48,766 nt of DNA from Verrucomicrobiota bacterium (GCA_030747505.1 JASLKQ010000013.1:1-48766); one strand, 5' to 3'. Shown: positions 33,915-42,653, counted from the stretch's first letter. Program-made: numbers and translations. The notes: generated by a model not told the origin, from the letters alone.

Positions 33915-33934
33915 TTATCCGCACATTATCCACA
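33915..33934 (+). promoter_or_regulatory. Pair of DnaA-box-like sites, 11-bp period
   Basis: TTATCCGCA (33915-33923, one mismatch to TTATNCACA) and TTATCCACA (33926-33934, exact) lie in the same orientation with starts 11 nt apart, one helical turn. A third site, TTATTCCCA at 33829-33837, has one mismatch. The neighbouring sequence is AT-rich. A DnaA-regulated promoter or an origin-like site is possible; dnaA, dnaN or gyrB are not nearby. Confidence 0.45.
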
Positions 33935-33942
33935 TATAAAAT

Positions 33943-33961
33943 GCCCAAAAAATGGGCTTTT
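33943..33961 (+). terminator. Terminator-like hairpin in the leader of the PQQ-propeller gene
   Basis: GCCCA (33943-33947), loop AAAAA, TGGGC (33953-33957), then TTTT. It ends 31 nt before the start codon at 33993. Being inside the likely 5' leader, it could attenuate the gene, or terminate a short upstream transcript. The 5-bp stem is weak. Confidence 0.4.
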
Positions 33962-33992
33962 CGCTGACAAAGCGGCCCGATATGTTTCTCCC

Positions 33993-35195
33993 ATGCGCTC
34001 TATTGTCAGTATTTTGCTCACTATAAACTCAATAGTCTGTGCCGCAGACTGGCCAAATTGGCGTGGGCCCAATCATGATGGCATTTCTAAGGAGAAAGTA
34101 CCCAAGGCAAATTTTAGCAGGATTGCATGGAGAAAGCAGATCGGGGTTGGGTTTTCCGGCATGGCGGTTTCTGAAGGACGGTTGTTTGCCTTGGGATGCA
34201 CCGCTAAAAAACGGGGAAATGAAGAAACACTTTATTGTATGGATTCGGGTTCGGGGAAAATTCTCTGGAAAGATACTTACCCGGCAGCACTAGTGGATTA
34301 TCTGCATGAAGGCGGTCCCTGCGCTTCACCAACGGTTGAAGGGAAACGGGTGTATGGCCTTAGTAAATCAGGCCGCTTGGTATGTTACGATGTGGCAAAC
34401 GGAAAAAAGCACTGGAACGTTGACCTCATGGCCAAGGCTGGGTTGCCGCGTCCTCCACAGTGGGGATTTGCTGCTTCGCCAGTGGTTTTGGGCAGTAAAA
34501 TTATTGTGGAGGCTACGTTTACCTGTGCCCTTGATAAGACCACCGGCAAGGAAATCTGGCGCAGTAAAGTGTACAAGCCGGCATATGGGTCGCCTATGGC
34601 CTTTGAGTTCAAGGGCCGCACCTACCTTGCCACGCTTAAAACCGATGGGTTGGTGATTCTAGATGCAGCTACAGGGAAAACGATTGCTTTTCAGGATTGG
34701 CGTACTTCTTTTCAGACCAATTCAACCACGCCCATTGTTATTGGCAACAAGGTCTTTGTTTCCACCGGTTACCGCCGTGGGTGCGCACTGTTTGAATTTA
34801 CGGGCAATAGCCTCAAGCAGATCTATACTAACAAGAGCTTGAGTAACCATATGAATAACTCCGTGGTATTGGGCGAATATGTGTATGGATTTGATGGAAA
34901 CACGCATCAGGCCGGCCCCAAGGAGCTCGTTTGCATGAGACTGGCCGATGGGAAGGTGCAGTGGCGAGCGGAAGGGTACCGGTGCGGATCGGTGATGGCA
35001 GTGCAGGATAGTCTCCTTGTCCTGGGTGAAACCGGTAATTTAGCGCTTGGGGCGGCCTCCCCCAAGGGGTTTAAGCCGGAGGCCCAAGCCCAAATCCTTC
35101 GAGGTCGCTGCTGGACAGTTCCCGTTTTAGCCAATGGCCGAATTTATGCCCGAAATGCAGCAGGAGAACTCGTTTGTGTGGATGCTCGTCCCTGA
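33993..35195 (+). CDS. Exported PQQ-like beta-propeller repeat protein (BamB-like)
   Basis: 400 residues. Signal peptide MRSIVSILLTINSIVCA, then ADWPNWRGPNHDGIS, the opening typical of the verrucomicrobial/planctomycete PQQ-binding-like propeller family. Repeats of the pattern LYCMDSGSGKILWKDTYP, LVCYDVANGKKHWNVDL, CALDKTTGKEIWRSKV and LVILDAATGKTIAFQDW show the tryptophan-docking motifs of the eight-bladed fold. These proteins resemble BamB or quinoprotein dehydrogenases but usually lack the PQQ ligands of true enzymes; a structural or binding role is more likely. It stands alone between the DnaA-box region and the polysaccharide genes. Confidence 0.85.
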   Translation: MRSIVSILLTINSIVCAADWPNWRGPNHDGISKEKVPKANFSRIAWRKQIGVGFSGMAVSEGRLFALGCTAKKRGNEETLYCMDSGSGKILWKDTYPAALVDYLHEGGPCASPTVEGKRVYGLSKSGRLVCYDVANGKKHWNVDLMAKAGLPRPPQWGFAASPVVLGSKIIVEATFTCALDKTTGKEIWRSKVYKPAYGSPMAFEFKGRTYLATLKTDGLVILDAATGKTIAFQDWRTSFQTNSTTPIVIGNKVFVSTGYRRGCALFEFTGNSLKQIYTNKSLSNHMNNSVVLGEYVYGFDGNTHQAGPKELVCMRLADGKVQWRAEGYRCGSVMAVQDSLLVLGETGNLALGAASPKGFKPEAQAQILRGRCWTVPVLANGRIYARNAAGELVCVDARP

Positions 35196-35349
35196 TGGTC
35201 ATCCTGTAATTATGCACGAATCCCGATTAATATTGGTCTTCCAGTTACCTTTCTAAACAGAATTACATTAACAGCAACGCCCTGATCGTCCATAAAGAGC
35301 AACTCAATTTGGTTATGCCAATGGCATTCCATATCATGGCCCATATAAT

Positions 35350-36120
35350 ATGAAAGCAGTTATATTAGCCGGTGGATCCGGTACCCGTATTTCCGAGGAA
35401 AGCTACCTAAGGCCCAAGCCGATGATCGAAATTGGAGGCAAGCCGATCCTCTGGCATATCCTCAAAATGTATTCTGCCCACGGAATCCATGACTTTGTTA
35501 TTTGCTGTGGTTACAAGGGTTATGTCATTAAGGAATATTTCGCCAACTACTTTCTCCATATGTCCGATGTAACTTTCGATCTGGCAAATAACAAAATGGA
35601 GGTTCATGAGCATAATGCTGAACCTTGGCGTGTGACTCTCATCGACACCGGGGACAGCACTTTAACAGGCGGCCGTCTTAAGCGGGTATCAGATTATGTG
35701 AAGGATGAGGAGTTTTGCCTCACCTACGGGGATGGGGTGGGAGATATTGATATAACCGCTTCAATAGCCTTCCATCAACAGCATGGCAAGCTGGCGACTA
35801 TGACAACGACGCTGCCGGCCGGCCGCTTTGGGGCTGTAAAGCTGGAAGATGAAAAGATAGTGGGTTTTGAGGAAAAACCGCAAGGCGATAAGGGGATGAT
35901 TAATGGCGGGTTTTTTATCTTCTCGCCGAAAGTTTTGACATACATAGATGGCGATCATTCATCGTTGGAAGGAGACTTTCTTCAGCGGTTGGTCGAGGCC
36001 GATGAACTGAGGGCATGGAAGCATCAGGGATTTTGGCAGCCAATGGATACGATGCGGGAAAAACAGCAACTGGAAGAACTCTGGCAGACTGGCCAGGCTC
36101 CGTGGAAGCAATGGGATTGA
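35350..36120 (+). CDS. rfbF: Glucose-1-phosphate cytidylyltransferase
   Basis: 256 residues. Converts glucose-1-phosphate and CTP to CDP-glucose (EC 2.7.7.33), the entry to CDP-3,6-dideoxyhexoses and related sugars. The nucleotidyltransferase signature [45 protein letters not shown] is at the N-terminus; the [12 protein letters not shown] form is specific for the CTP enzyme rather than the dTTP one. [10 protein letters not shown] carries a metal-binding Asp. First gene of the polysaccharide region. Its 3' end overlaps the next gene by 10 nt, so the two are coupled. Confidence 0.95.
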   Translation: MKAVILAGGSGTRISEESYLRPKPMIEIGGKPILWHILKMYSAHGIHDFVICCGYKGYVIKEYFANYFLHMSDVTFDLANNKMEVHEHNAEPWRVTLIDTGDSTLTGGRLKRVSDYVKDEEFCLTYGDGVGDIDITASIAFHQQHGKLATMTTTLPAGRFGAVKLEDEKIVGFEEKPQGDKGMINGGFFIFSPKVLTYIDGDHSSLEGDFLQRLVEADELRAWKHQGFWQPMDTMREKQQLEELWQTGQAPWKQWD

Positions 36121-37199
36121 ACGCTTCAGTTAACCCAGAATTCTGGCGAGGTAAACGAGTTTTTCTTACCGGGCACACGGGCTTCAAGGGGAGCTGGTTA
36201 TCTTTGTGGCTCCAAATGCTGGGAACGGAATTGACCGGGTTCGCCCTGGGGCCACCCACTACACCCAGTTTGTTCAAGGAGGCAAATGTTGCCAAGGGAA
36301 TGACCTCTATAGAGGGGGACATCAGGGATTTGGATCATTTGCGTGAATCCATGGAGAGAGCTTCTCCGGAAATTATTATCCATATGGCGGCGCAACCATT
36401 GGTTCGCTATTCCTACCAAAACCCTGTTGAGACCTACGCGACAAATGTAATGGGAACGGTTAATGTACTTGAAGCCGTGAGAAACATCTCCGGAGCACGT
36501 TGTGTGGTTAATGTTACTACAGATAAGTGTTATGATAATAAGGAACTGGATCGGCCCTATCAGGAAGAAGATCCAATGGGGGGCCACGACCCCTATAGCA
36601 GCAGCAAGGGATGTGCGGAACTGGTTAGTGCGGCCTACCGTTCTTCATTCTTTAACCCACAAGACTATGCGAGCCACGGGGTTGCTTTGGCTACTGCACG
36701 GGCAGGAAATGTAATTGGAGGAGGGGATTGGGCCAAGGATCGGCTGATCCCGGATATCATACGGGCGTTCAGGCAGGGCAAGATAGCGCAAATCCGCAAC
36801 CCCCATGCCGTGAGACCATGGCAACATGTTTTGGAGCCTCTCGGTGGGTATCTTGTCTTGGCTGAAAAACTGCTAAATGAAGGCGTCGAATATGCTGAGG
36901 GGTGGAACTTCGGGCCGAAGAATGAAGATGCCAAGCCGGTTGAATGGATTGTAAAGCAAATGGCTTCCCGCTGGGGAGACTCCGCCAGATGGGAGAGTGA
37001 CCCGGGAGAGCACCCGCATGAAGCAGGACTCCTTAAGCTGGATATTACCAAGGTCCGCAATCGACTGGGTTGGGAACCGCCTCTGGATTTGCATGATGCA
37101 CTCAATCTGGTTATCGACTGGGCACAAAAACACAGTCAGGGTGCGGATATGCGTACCTTCACCCAAAATCAAATCCTTACTCACCAGAATTTAGATTAA
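36111..37199 (+). CDS. rfbG: CDP-glucose 4,6-dehydratase
   Basis: 362 residues from the ATG at 36111 ([34 protein letters not shown]), just ahead of the conserved start; a longer frame from 36015 lies inside rfbF and has no family match. Extended SDR enzyme (EC 4.2.1.45) making CDP-4-keto-6-deoxyglucose. NAD-binding [20 protein letters not shown] with the catalytic acid region, and YSSSK with the active-site Tyr-x3-Lys are all present. The C-terminus is complete ([20 protein letters not shown]). No downstream CDP-sugar enzyme (RfbH, tyvelose, abequose or paratose synthase) is in the window, so the end product is unknown. A 220-nt gap with the shared leader elements follows. Confidence 0.95.
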   Translation: MGLNASVNPEFWRGKRVFLTGHTGFKGSWLSLWLQMLGTELTGFALGPPTTPSLFKEANVAKGMTSIEGDIRDLDHLRESMERASPEIIIHMAAQPLVRYSYQNPVETYATNVMGTVNVLEAVRNISGARCVVNVTTDKCYDNKELDRPYQEEDPMGGHDPYSSSKGCAELVSAAYRSSFFNPQDYASHGVALATARAGNVIGGGDWAKDRLIPDIIRAFRQGKIAQIRNPHAVRPWQHVLEPLGGYLVLAEKLLNEGVEYAEGWNFGPKNEDAKPVEWIVKQMASRWGDSARWESDPGEHPHEAGLLKLDITKVRNRLGWEPPLDLHDALNLVIDWAQKHSQGADMRTFTQNQILTHQNLD

Positions 37200-37302
37200 A
37201 TCCTTCTGCGAATGAATGGAATCACATGATGCACATTAATTTTGGCGTAATTGGTAATGTCATTTGCTTGATATTGTACTCCTCTCCACCTAGAAAGTCC
37301 GT

Positions 37303-37322
37303 AGTTCAATTTACTTGGACCA
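37303..37322 (+). promoter_or_regulatory. Degenerate GTTCAA-type palindrome upstream of rfbB (candidate operator)
   Basis: AGTTCAATTTACTTGGACCA matches the perfect palindrome at 42034-42053 at 15 of 20 positions without gaps. Its own arms GTTCAA / TTGGAC pair at 5 of 6. It lies 24 nt before the hairpin leader at 37347, against 19 nt in the other copy. Candidate weaker binding site for the regulator encoded at 42123 (inference). Confidence 0.45.
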
Positions 37323-37346
37323 TTGACTTAGGCTTTTTGGGGGGGA

Positions 37347-37384
37347 GTCGATCACTACGGTGCGAATCGACGGGCGCGAAGCGC
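37347..37384 (+). promoter_or_regulatory. Shared leader element, copy A (two consecutive hairpins upstream of rfbB)
   Basis: Hairpin 1: GTCGAT (37347-37352), apical CAC-TACG-GTG (37353-37362), bulge CGA, ATCGAC (37366-37371). It is followed by GGGCGCGAAGCG (37372-37383), in which GCGC-GAA-GCGC (37374-37384) makes hairpin 2. The rfbB start codon is 35 nt further on. TGCGAATCGA and GGGCGCG(A/G)AGCG recur at 42080-42102 in front of the regulator gene. Confidence 0.6.
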
Positions 37385-37419
37385 TGTCTCCAGTGGATAG
37401 AATCTTCCCCTAAAACCAA

Positions 37420-38481
37420 ATGAAAAAGGTAATTATCACGGGAGGGGCTGGGTTCATTGGTTCTGCAGTGATCCGTTTCCTGATCAATAGGACGGATCAC
37501 GAGGTGGTAAACCTCGATAAGCTTACCTACGCAGGGAACCTCGAGTCGCTCCAACAAGAGTCAAGTAACGGGCGTTATCGGTTCTTTCAAGGAGATATCG
37601 TGGAGAGAACGATGGTTTCAGGGGTTTTTGATGAAGTTCAGCCCGACATTGTTATGCACCTTGCTGCTGAATCTCATGTCGACCGTTCAGTCGAAGGCCC
37701 GTCTGAGTTCATACAGACTAATATGGTAGGCACCTATGTATTACTTGAAGCCGCTCGCGCTTACTGGACTAAACTTCCTGCAGATAAACAATCTGCTTTC
37801 CGGTTTCATCATGTCTCCACTGACGAGGTGTATGGCAGTCTGGGCGAGGAAGGGTTGTTCACCGAAGAAACCGCCTACGATCCGAGCTCTCCTTATTCGG
37901 CCTCCAAGGCCGGGTCTGATCATTTGGTGCGTGCTTGGCAGCGCACCTATGGCTTGCCGATTCTAATCACAAATTGTTCCAATAACTACGGGCCTTATCA
38001 GTTTCCGGAAAAGCTCATCCCGCTAATTATCCTCAATGCGCTTGAAGGCAAGCCGCTTCCTATCTATGGCAGCGGGCAACAGATTCGCGACTGGCTTTAT
38101 GTCGAAGATCACGTTAGAGCGCTCTACGAAGTTGTGACCAAAGGAAGTGTGGGGGAGACCTATAATATCGGAGGACACAACGAAAAGACCAACCTCGAGG
38201 TTGTCCACGCTATATGCGATCTCCTTGATGAATATAAATGTGACCACCCAAATGGTATCGCCAGTTATAAAGACCTCATTACTTTCGTTGCAGACCGTCC
38301 AGGGCATGATCAGCGCTATGCGATCGATGCCAGCAAGATCCAGCGAGATCTTGGCTGGACTCCAGTCGAGACTTTCGAGACCGGCATGCGTAAAACCGTC
38401 GAGTGGTATCTAGATAATTCTGAATGGTGCCGGCATGTCCAGGACGGAAGCTATCAGCGGCAACGTCTGGGGCTTGTGTAA
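37420..38481 (+). CDS. rfbB: dTDP-glucose 4,6-dehydratase
   Basis: 353 residues. Second step of dTDP-L-rhamnose synthesis (EC 4.2.1.46), yielding dTDP-4-keto-6-deoxyglucose. NAD-binding [27 protein letters not shown], the [10 protein letters not shown] segment (catalytic Asp-Glu pair), YSASK (Tyr-x3-Lys), and the family signature [19 protein letters not shown] are all intact. First gene of the rfbB-A-C-D-gmd run; the shared leader copy A lies just upstream. rfbA follows after 21 nt. Confidence 0.96.
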   Translation: MKKVIITGGAGFIGSAVIRFLINRTDHEVVNLDKLTYAGNLESLQQESSNGRYRFFQGDIVERTMVSGVFDEVQPDIVMHLAAESHVDRSVEGPSEFIQTNMVGTYVLLEAARAYWTKLPADKQSAFRFHHVSTDEVYGSLGEEGLFTEETAYDPSSPYSASKAGSDHLVRAWQRTYGLPILITNCSNNYGPYQFPEKLIPLIILNALEGKPLPIYGSGQQIRDWLYVEDHVRALYEVVTKGSVGETYNIGGHNEKTNLEVVHAICDLLDEYKCDHPNGIASYKDLITFVADRPGHDQRYAIDASKIQRDLGWTPVETFETGMRKTVEWYLDNSEWCRHVQDGSYQRQRLGLV

Positions 38482-38502
38482 AAAATATATAGGAGCATAA
38501 TA

Positions 38503-39378
38503 ATGAGAGGAATAATCTTGGCTGGGGGCTCCGGGACGCGTCTGTATCCCGCAACCCAGATTATCTCCAAACAGCTGCTGCCAATCTATGACAAACCAAT
38601 GATCTACTACCCGCTGAGCATCCTGATGCTCTCGGGAATTCGGGAAATCCTGATCATCTCCACACCTCAAGATACGCCTCGTTTTGAACAACTTCTTGGT
38701 GATGGCAACCAATGGGGGATTCAGCTGCAATACGCCGTGCAGGCCAGTCCTGATGGATTGGCGCAGGCCTTCTTGATTGGAGAAGACTTTATCGGAGGTG
38801 AGCCGTGTTCCTTGATTCTTGGCGACAACCTCTTTTTTGGTCACGACTTGCAGAAGTCTCTAGAGAGGGCGGCACAAAAAACCGAGGGAGCGACCGTCTT
38901 TGCTTACCCAGTGCAAGATCCTGAGCGCTATGGCGTAGTGGATTTTGATGCCAACGGCAGGGCTCTCTCCATTGAAGAAAAACCACCTGAGCCGAAATCG
39001 CAATATGCTGTAACCGGCCTCTACTTCTATGACCACCAAGTGGTTGAGATTGCCAAAAGCATCGAGCCTTCAGCACGGGGAGAGCTCGAAATCACCACAG
39101 TTAACCAATGCTATCTTGAGCGAGGCCAGTTGGAGGTCGAAACCCTTGGGCGCGGCATGGCATGGCTGGACACAGGCACTCATGAATCATTGCTTGAGGC
39201 AAGTCAGTTTGTGCACACCCTCGAAAGGCGGCAAGGGGTTATGATCGCCTCACCCGAAGAGGTCGCCTGGCGAAAGCGTTGGATTGATGACGGCGCCCTG
39301 AAGGCACTGGCCAAGGTTCTTGAGAAAAGTGAATATGGCCAGTATCTCCTGCAGCTACCCGGCACCCAGATTTCCTGA
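38503..39378 (+). CDS. rfbA: Glucose-1-phosphate thymidylyltransferase
   Basis: 291 residues. First step of dTDP-rhamnose synthesis (EC 2.7.7.24). N-terminal [18 protein letters not shown] followed by [20 protein letters not shown], the substrate-binding signature; [13 protein letters not shown] has the metal-binding Asp; [12 protein letters not shown] and [16 protein letters not shown] are typical further on. A good Shine-Dalgarno (AGGAG, about 9 nt before ATG) supports the start. rfbC begins 8 nt after the stop. Confidence 0.96.
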   Translation: MRGIILAGGSGTRLYPATQIISKQLLPIYDKPMIYYPLSILMLSGIREILIISTPQDTPRFEQLLGDGNQWGIQLQYAVQASPDGLAQAFLIGEDFIGGEPCSLILGDNLFFGHDLQKSLERAAQKTEGATVFAYPVQDPERYGVVDFDANGRALSIEEKPPEPKSQYAVTGLYFYDHQVVEIAKSIEPSARGELEITTVNQCYLERGQLEVETLGRGMAWLDTGTHESLLEASQFVHTLERRQGVMIASPEEVAWRKRWIDDGALKALAKVLEKSEYGQYLLQLPGTQIS

Positions 39379-39386
39379 TTTCCAGC

Positions 39387-39935
39387 ATGCAAGCGACCAC
39401 AATCGCTCTTTCAGACGTCATGATTCTTCAACCTGAAGTGTTTGGTGACGCTCGTGGATTCTTTGTCGAGAGATGGAATGCCAAGACCTTTGAACGGACA
39501 ACCGGTGTGGATGTTAATTTCGTGCAGGATAATCGGTCTCGTTCGGAAAAAGGTGTACTGCGCGGATTGCATTATCAACTCAGGCATCCTCAGGGAAAGC
39601 TGGTTTGGGTTGAGGCAGGGAAAGTACTAGATGTAATTGTGGATTTGCGTAGATCCTCCGATACTTTTGGGAGGCATGCTGCTATAGAGCTCACGGGGGA
39701 AGACCACAAACAGCTTTGGATTCCGCCTGGGTTTGCGCATGGCTTTGTAGCTCTGAGTGAGGTGGCAGATGTTTTCTATAAGACTACCGACTATTATGCC
39801 CCCAACGATGAGCATTGCATACGCTGGGATGATACGGATCTAAAGATAGATTGGCAGTTGGGAGCAATACAGCCACAGCTTTCTCAGAAAGATCGGAAGG
39901 GCACTTCTTTCCGTGAAGCAGAGACCTATTCATAA
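39387..39935 (+). CDS. rfbC: dTDP-4-dehydrorhamnose 3,5-epimerase
   Basis: 182 residues, the usual length. Third step (EC 5.1.3.13). Hallmarks: DARGFFVERWNAKTFE, FVQDNRSRSEKGVLRGLHYQ with the catalytic His, HPQGKLVWVEAGKVLDVIVDLR, and IPPGFAHGFVALSEVADVFYKTTDYYAPNDEHCIRWDD. Cupin-type fold, cytoplasmic. Its TAA overlaps the rfbD start by one nucleotide (TAATG). Confidence 0.96.
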   Translation: MQATTIALSDVMILQPEVFGDARGFFVERWNAKTFERTTGVDVNFVQDNRSRSEKGVLRGLHYQLRHPQGKLVWVEAGKVLDVIVDLRRSSDTFGRHAAIELTGEDHKQLWIPPGFAHGFVALSEVADVFYKTTDYYAPNDEHCIRWDDTDLKIDWQLGAIQPQLSQKDRKGTSFREAETYS

Positions 39936-40852
39936 TGGAAAGTGTCTCAAAACGGACACACAAAAGCCGAGATCCGAAATACGCCAAAATTCTGCTTACC
40001 GGAGGCACAGGGCAAGTGGGGAGGGAGCTCCAGAGCACGCTGCGTTCATTGGGGGATGTTTGGGCACCATCCAGTGATGAATTTGATTTGGCCAAAACAC
40101 AATCCCTTCGTGACAAGGTTCAGTCTTTTCGGCCGGATTTGATCATAAATTCAGCGGCGTCTACCGATGTAGACAAGATTGAATCTGAGCCCACACTTGC
40201 TCATATTGTTAATGGGGAGGCACCCAAAGTCCTTGCTGAAGAGGCTTATAATCTAAATATTCCACTGATCCATTATTCCACCGACTATGTCTTTGATGGA
40301 GCTAAATCTGAGCCTTACACTGAAGATGACATTCCGAATCCAATCAACGTTTATGGAAATACCAAGCTGGCGGGAGAACGCGCTCTTCAAGAAACTTGCG
40401 ACCAGTACTTGATCTTACGAACCAGTTGGGTCTTCAGCAGAAGAGGCAGGAACTTTCTGACCACCATGCTTCGATTATTCCAAGAAAGAGAGGAGATTAG
40501 TGTCGTAGAGGATCAGCTCGGAGCCCCGACCTCCGCCTCGTTGCTGGCTGAAGCAACAGCACAAATTCTTGGAGATCTGAGAACGAGAGATGAGAGTGAA
40601 GACCGATGGGGGTTATACCATCTCACTCCAAGGGGTCAGACCAGTTGGTACGGATTTGCGCAGGAAATCCTAAAGAAAGAAATAGAGCGCAATCAACTTT
40701 GTAATCAACTTATGATCAAGGAGATTCATCCGATACCGACGTCGGCTTATCCCACGCCAGCACGGCGCCCGAAGAATAGTAGCCTTGATACTTCCAAACT
40801 GGTTCGAGAATTTCAGATTGAACTTCCCAAGTGGGAGAAGGGTCTTCTATGA
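39935..40852 (+). CDS. rfbD: dTDP-4-dehydrorhamnose reductase
   Basis: 305 residues. Last step to dTDP-L-rhamnose (EC 1.1.1.133). The first 18 residues (MESVSKRTHKSRDPKYAK) precede the usual start and are basic; the NAD(P)-binding ILLTGGTGQVGREL follows. HYSTDYVFDGAKSEPYTEDD and YGNTKLAGE (Tyr-x3-Lys) are intact, and LRTSWVFS is typical. The start overlaps rfbC by one nucleotide, so translation is probably coupled; an internal start closer to the Rossmann motif is not obvious. gmd follows after 15 nt. Confidence 0.95.
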   Translation: MESVSKRTHKSRDPKYAKILLTGGTGQVGRELQSTLRSLGDVWAPSSDEFDLAKTQSLRDKVQSFRPDLIINSAASTDVDKIESEPTLAHIVNGEAPKVLAEEAYNLNIPLIHYSTDYVFDGAKSEPYTEDDIPNPINVYGNTKLAGERALQETCDQYLILRTSWVFSRRGRNFLTTMLRLFQEREEISVVEDQLGAPTSASLLAEATAQILGDLRTRDESEDRWGLYHLTPRGQTSWYGFAQEILKKEIERNQLCNQLMIKEIHPIPTSAYPTPARRPKNSSLDTSKLVREFQIELPKWEKGLL

Positions 40853-40867
40853 TTTTTCACTGAACCA

Positions 40868-41908
40868 ATGAAGAAGGCAATTATAACAGGCATCACTGGG
40901 CAGGATGGATCTTATCTGGCCGAACTTCTCCTGGACAAGGGCTATGAAGTGCACGGGATCAGGCGCAGGTCCTCCTCCTTTAATACCGGCAGAATAGATC
41001 ATCTCTATAAGGATCCACATGAGCAGGGGGCAAACCTGATTCTTCACTATGGAGATATGACTGATTCAACCTGTCTGACCCGGATTATCGAGCTGGTTCA
41101 GCCCGATGAAATCTATAATTTAGCCGCCCAGTCCCATGTGGCCGTGAGTTTTGAAGAGCCTGAATACACCGCTGACTGTGATGCCTTAGGGGCATTGCGT
41201 ATGTTGGAGGCGATTCGCCTGCTTAATCTCCAGGAAAAAGTTCGGTTTTATCAGGCCAGCACCTCGGAATTGTTTGGATTAGTGCAGGAAGTGCCCCAAA
41301 AGGAAACCACTCCCTTTCATCCCAGGAGCCCTTATGGAGTTGCCAAGCAGTTTGCCTATTGGGCGACAGTAAATTATCGTGAAGCTTACCAAATGTATGC
41401 GTGTAATGGCATACTGTTTAACCATGAGAGCCCTCGTCGCGGAGAAACCTTTGTCACCCGTAAAATTACTCGCGGGATGGCTCGAATAAAATTGGGAACC
41501 CAAGCCTGTCTTTATCTGGGAAATCTGGATGCCAAACGGGACTGGGGTCACGCCCGGGATTTTGTGGAGGCACAGTGGTTAATGCTGCAACAGAAAAAAC
41601 CTGAAGATTACGTGATTGCGACGGGCATTCAACATAGTGTCCGGGATTTTGTAAATGCCGCCGCCAAGACGTTGGACATGGAGATTCGCTGGGAAGGGGA
41701 AGGGGAGCAGGAGATTGGCTTTTTGGAAGATGAGCCGATAATTAAAGTGGACCCACGTTATTACCGGCCTGCCGAAGTGGGTGCGTTGCTGGGGGATCCC
41801 TCGAAGGCAAAGCAAGAGCTGGGCTGGACTCCAAAAACTACCTTTGAAGAACTGGTTGAAGAAATGACGACATCGGACCTAGAAGCAGCAAAAGCAGAGA
41901 TGGAGTGA
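40868..41908 (+). CDS. gmd: GDP-mannose 4,6-dehydratase
   Basis: 346 residues. Makes GDP-4-keto-6-deoxy-D-mannose (EC 4.2.1.47), precursor of GDP-L-fucose, GDP-D-rhamnose and GDP-perosamine. Motifs: [66 protein letters not shown] (catalytic Ser/Thr-Glu and Tyr-x3-Lys), [18 protein letters not shown], and [18 protein letters not shown]. No GDP-fucose synthase, reductase or perosamine aminotransferase is seen in the window, so the final sugar is undetermined. Last gene of the run before the 214-nt regulatory gap. Confidence 0.96.
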   Translation: MKKAIITGITGQDGSYLAELLLDKGYEVHGIRRRSSSFNTGRIDHLYKDPHEQGANLILHYGDMTDSTCLTRIIELVQPDEIYNLAAQSHVAVSFEEPEYTADCDALGALRMLEAIRLLNLQEKVRFYQASTSELFGLVQEVPQKETTPFHPRSPYGVAKQFAYWATVNYREAYQMYACNGILFNHESPRRGETFVTRKITRGMARIKLGTQACLYLGNLDAKRDWGHARDFVEAQWLMLQQKKPEDYVIATGIQHSVRDFVNAAAKTLDMEIRWEGEGEQEIGFLEDEPIIKVDPRYYRPAEVGALLGDPSKAKQELGWTPKTTFEELVEEMTTSDLEAAKAEME

Positions 41909-42033
41909 TTGATTTCAGGAAGCGAAAGTCCTGCAGCGCTTAGTCCCAGACTATAGAGCGTCAATACCATCAACCCTATATTTATATGTTATTTAGGCTT
42001 GAAAATAGAACCGAAGAATCATAATGCTCATTC

Positions 42034-42053
42034 TGTTCAAATTATTTTGAACA
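42034..42053 (+). promoter_or_regulatory. Perfect palindrome upstream of the regulator gene (candidate operator)
   Basis: TGTTCAAA (42034-42041), spacer TTAT, TTTGAACA (42046-42053): 8-bp perfect arms. MarR-superfamily regulators bind palindromes of about this size. It is 69 nt upstream of the regulator's start codon, where an autoregulatory operator would be expected. A degenerate copy lies at 37303-37322 upstream of rfbB. Confidence 0.6.
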
Positions 42054-42072
42054 AAAAATCCTACAAGCGAAA

Positions 42073-42103
42073 GTCGATCTGCGAATCGAGGGGCGCGGAG
42101 CGT
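42073..42103 (+). promoter_or_regulatory. Shared leader element, copy B (two consecutive hairpins upstream of the regulator gene)
   Basis: Hairpin 1: TCGAT (42074-42078), loop CTGCGA, ATCGA (42085-42089). It is followed by GGGCGCGGAGCG (42091-42102), in which GCGC-GGA-GCGT (42093-42103, closing G-U) makes hairpin 2. Start codon 20 nt further on. Compared with copy A, hairpin 1 lacks the apical CAC-TACG-GTG; hairpin 2 differs at one loop base and one closing base that remains pairable. Confidence 0.6.
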
Positions 42104-42122
42104 TATATGGGCTCTGTACTTC

Positions 42123-42653
42123 ATGGCTAAACAAAAGACCCAGAATAATCAGGTATCTCAGCAAGCCTCGGAGCCCTTAGATGGGGTGCGCTTGGAATTG
42201 GTCGAAGTCGCTGGTCAAGCCGCGCATGTGCTTGGTTTCCCGCGGTCAGTGGGAGAAATCTATGGCCTGCTTTACTTGGCGCCCAACCCTGTTTCGGCTC
42301 CCGATATTTGTGATGCGTTATCTGCCAGCAAGGGAAGTGTGAGTCAAGGGGTGCGGCAGTTGGTTGCCCTTGGATTTGTTAATACCGCTCGCGTGCATGG
42401 AAACCGGAGAATTCATTACGAGGCTGTTCTGGAAGTTGGAGCCGTCCTGCGCCAAGGGTACGAGCAGACTATCCAGAAACGTACAATCGTGGCAGAAGAA
42501 AAGATGAAAGGACTTCATCAATCTTTAATGGTGCAGAAAAGCCAGCTTGGCCCAGATGATTACCTTCTCATCAAGGATCGGCTGCAGGGGCTCACAAAAG
42601 TACAAAAACGAATAAAAAAACTGATGCCGCTAATTACCGCCTTGCTCAAATGA
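42123..42653 (+). CDS. GbsR/MarR-like winged-helix transcriptional regulator
   Basis: 176 residues. A winged-helix domain occupies about residues 35-105: FPRSVGEIYGLLYLAPNPVSAPDICDALSASKGSVSQGVRQLVALGFVNTARVHGNRRIHYEAV. SKGSVSQGVRQL is the recognition helix and HGNRRIHYEAV the wing. The C-terminal half (about 115-176) is a basic, heptad-like helix probably used for dimerisation. COG1510/GbsR-type members occur next to osmolyte and polysaccharide genes. The start codon is preceded by copy B of the leader and by a perfect palindrome, so it probably regulates itself. The stop overlaps the next start by 4 nt (ATGA), so it is co-translated with the sugar epimerase. Confidence 0.8.
   Translation: MAKQKTQNNQVSQQASEPLDGVRLELVEVAGQAAHVLGFPRSVGEIYGLLYLAPNPVSAPDICDALSASKGSVSQGVRQLVALGFVNTARVHGNRRIHYEAVLEVGAVLRQGYEQTIQKRTIVAEEKMKGLHQSLMVQKSQLGPDDYLLIKDRLQGLTKVQKRIKKLMPLITALLK

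Larger units (their letters stand above)
33656..33992. other. Divergent intergenic region, AT-rich, between ppk1 and the PQQ-propeller gene
   Basis: About 337 nt with no gene. It must carry promoters for both flanking genes. The 33735-33850 part is notably AT-rich. DnaA-box-like sites lie at 33829-33837, 33869-33877 (minus) and 33915-33934, and a GCCCA/TGGGC hairpin with T-tract lies just before the plus-strand start; these are entered separately where strong enough. Confidence 0.6.

Noticed and set aside
37303..37390. Sigma-54 or classical JUMPstart/ops sequence upstream of rfbB
   Set aside because: No GG-N10-GC promoter and no exact ops 12-mer are present; only a partial GGCG..AGCG resemblance remains.
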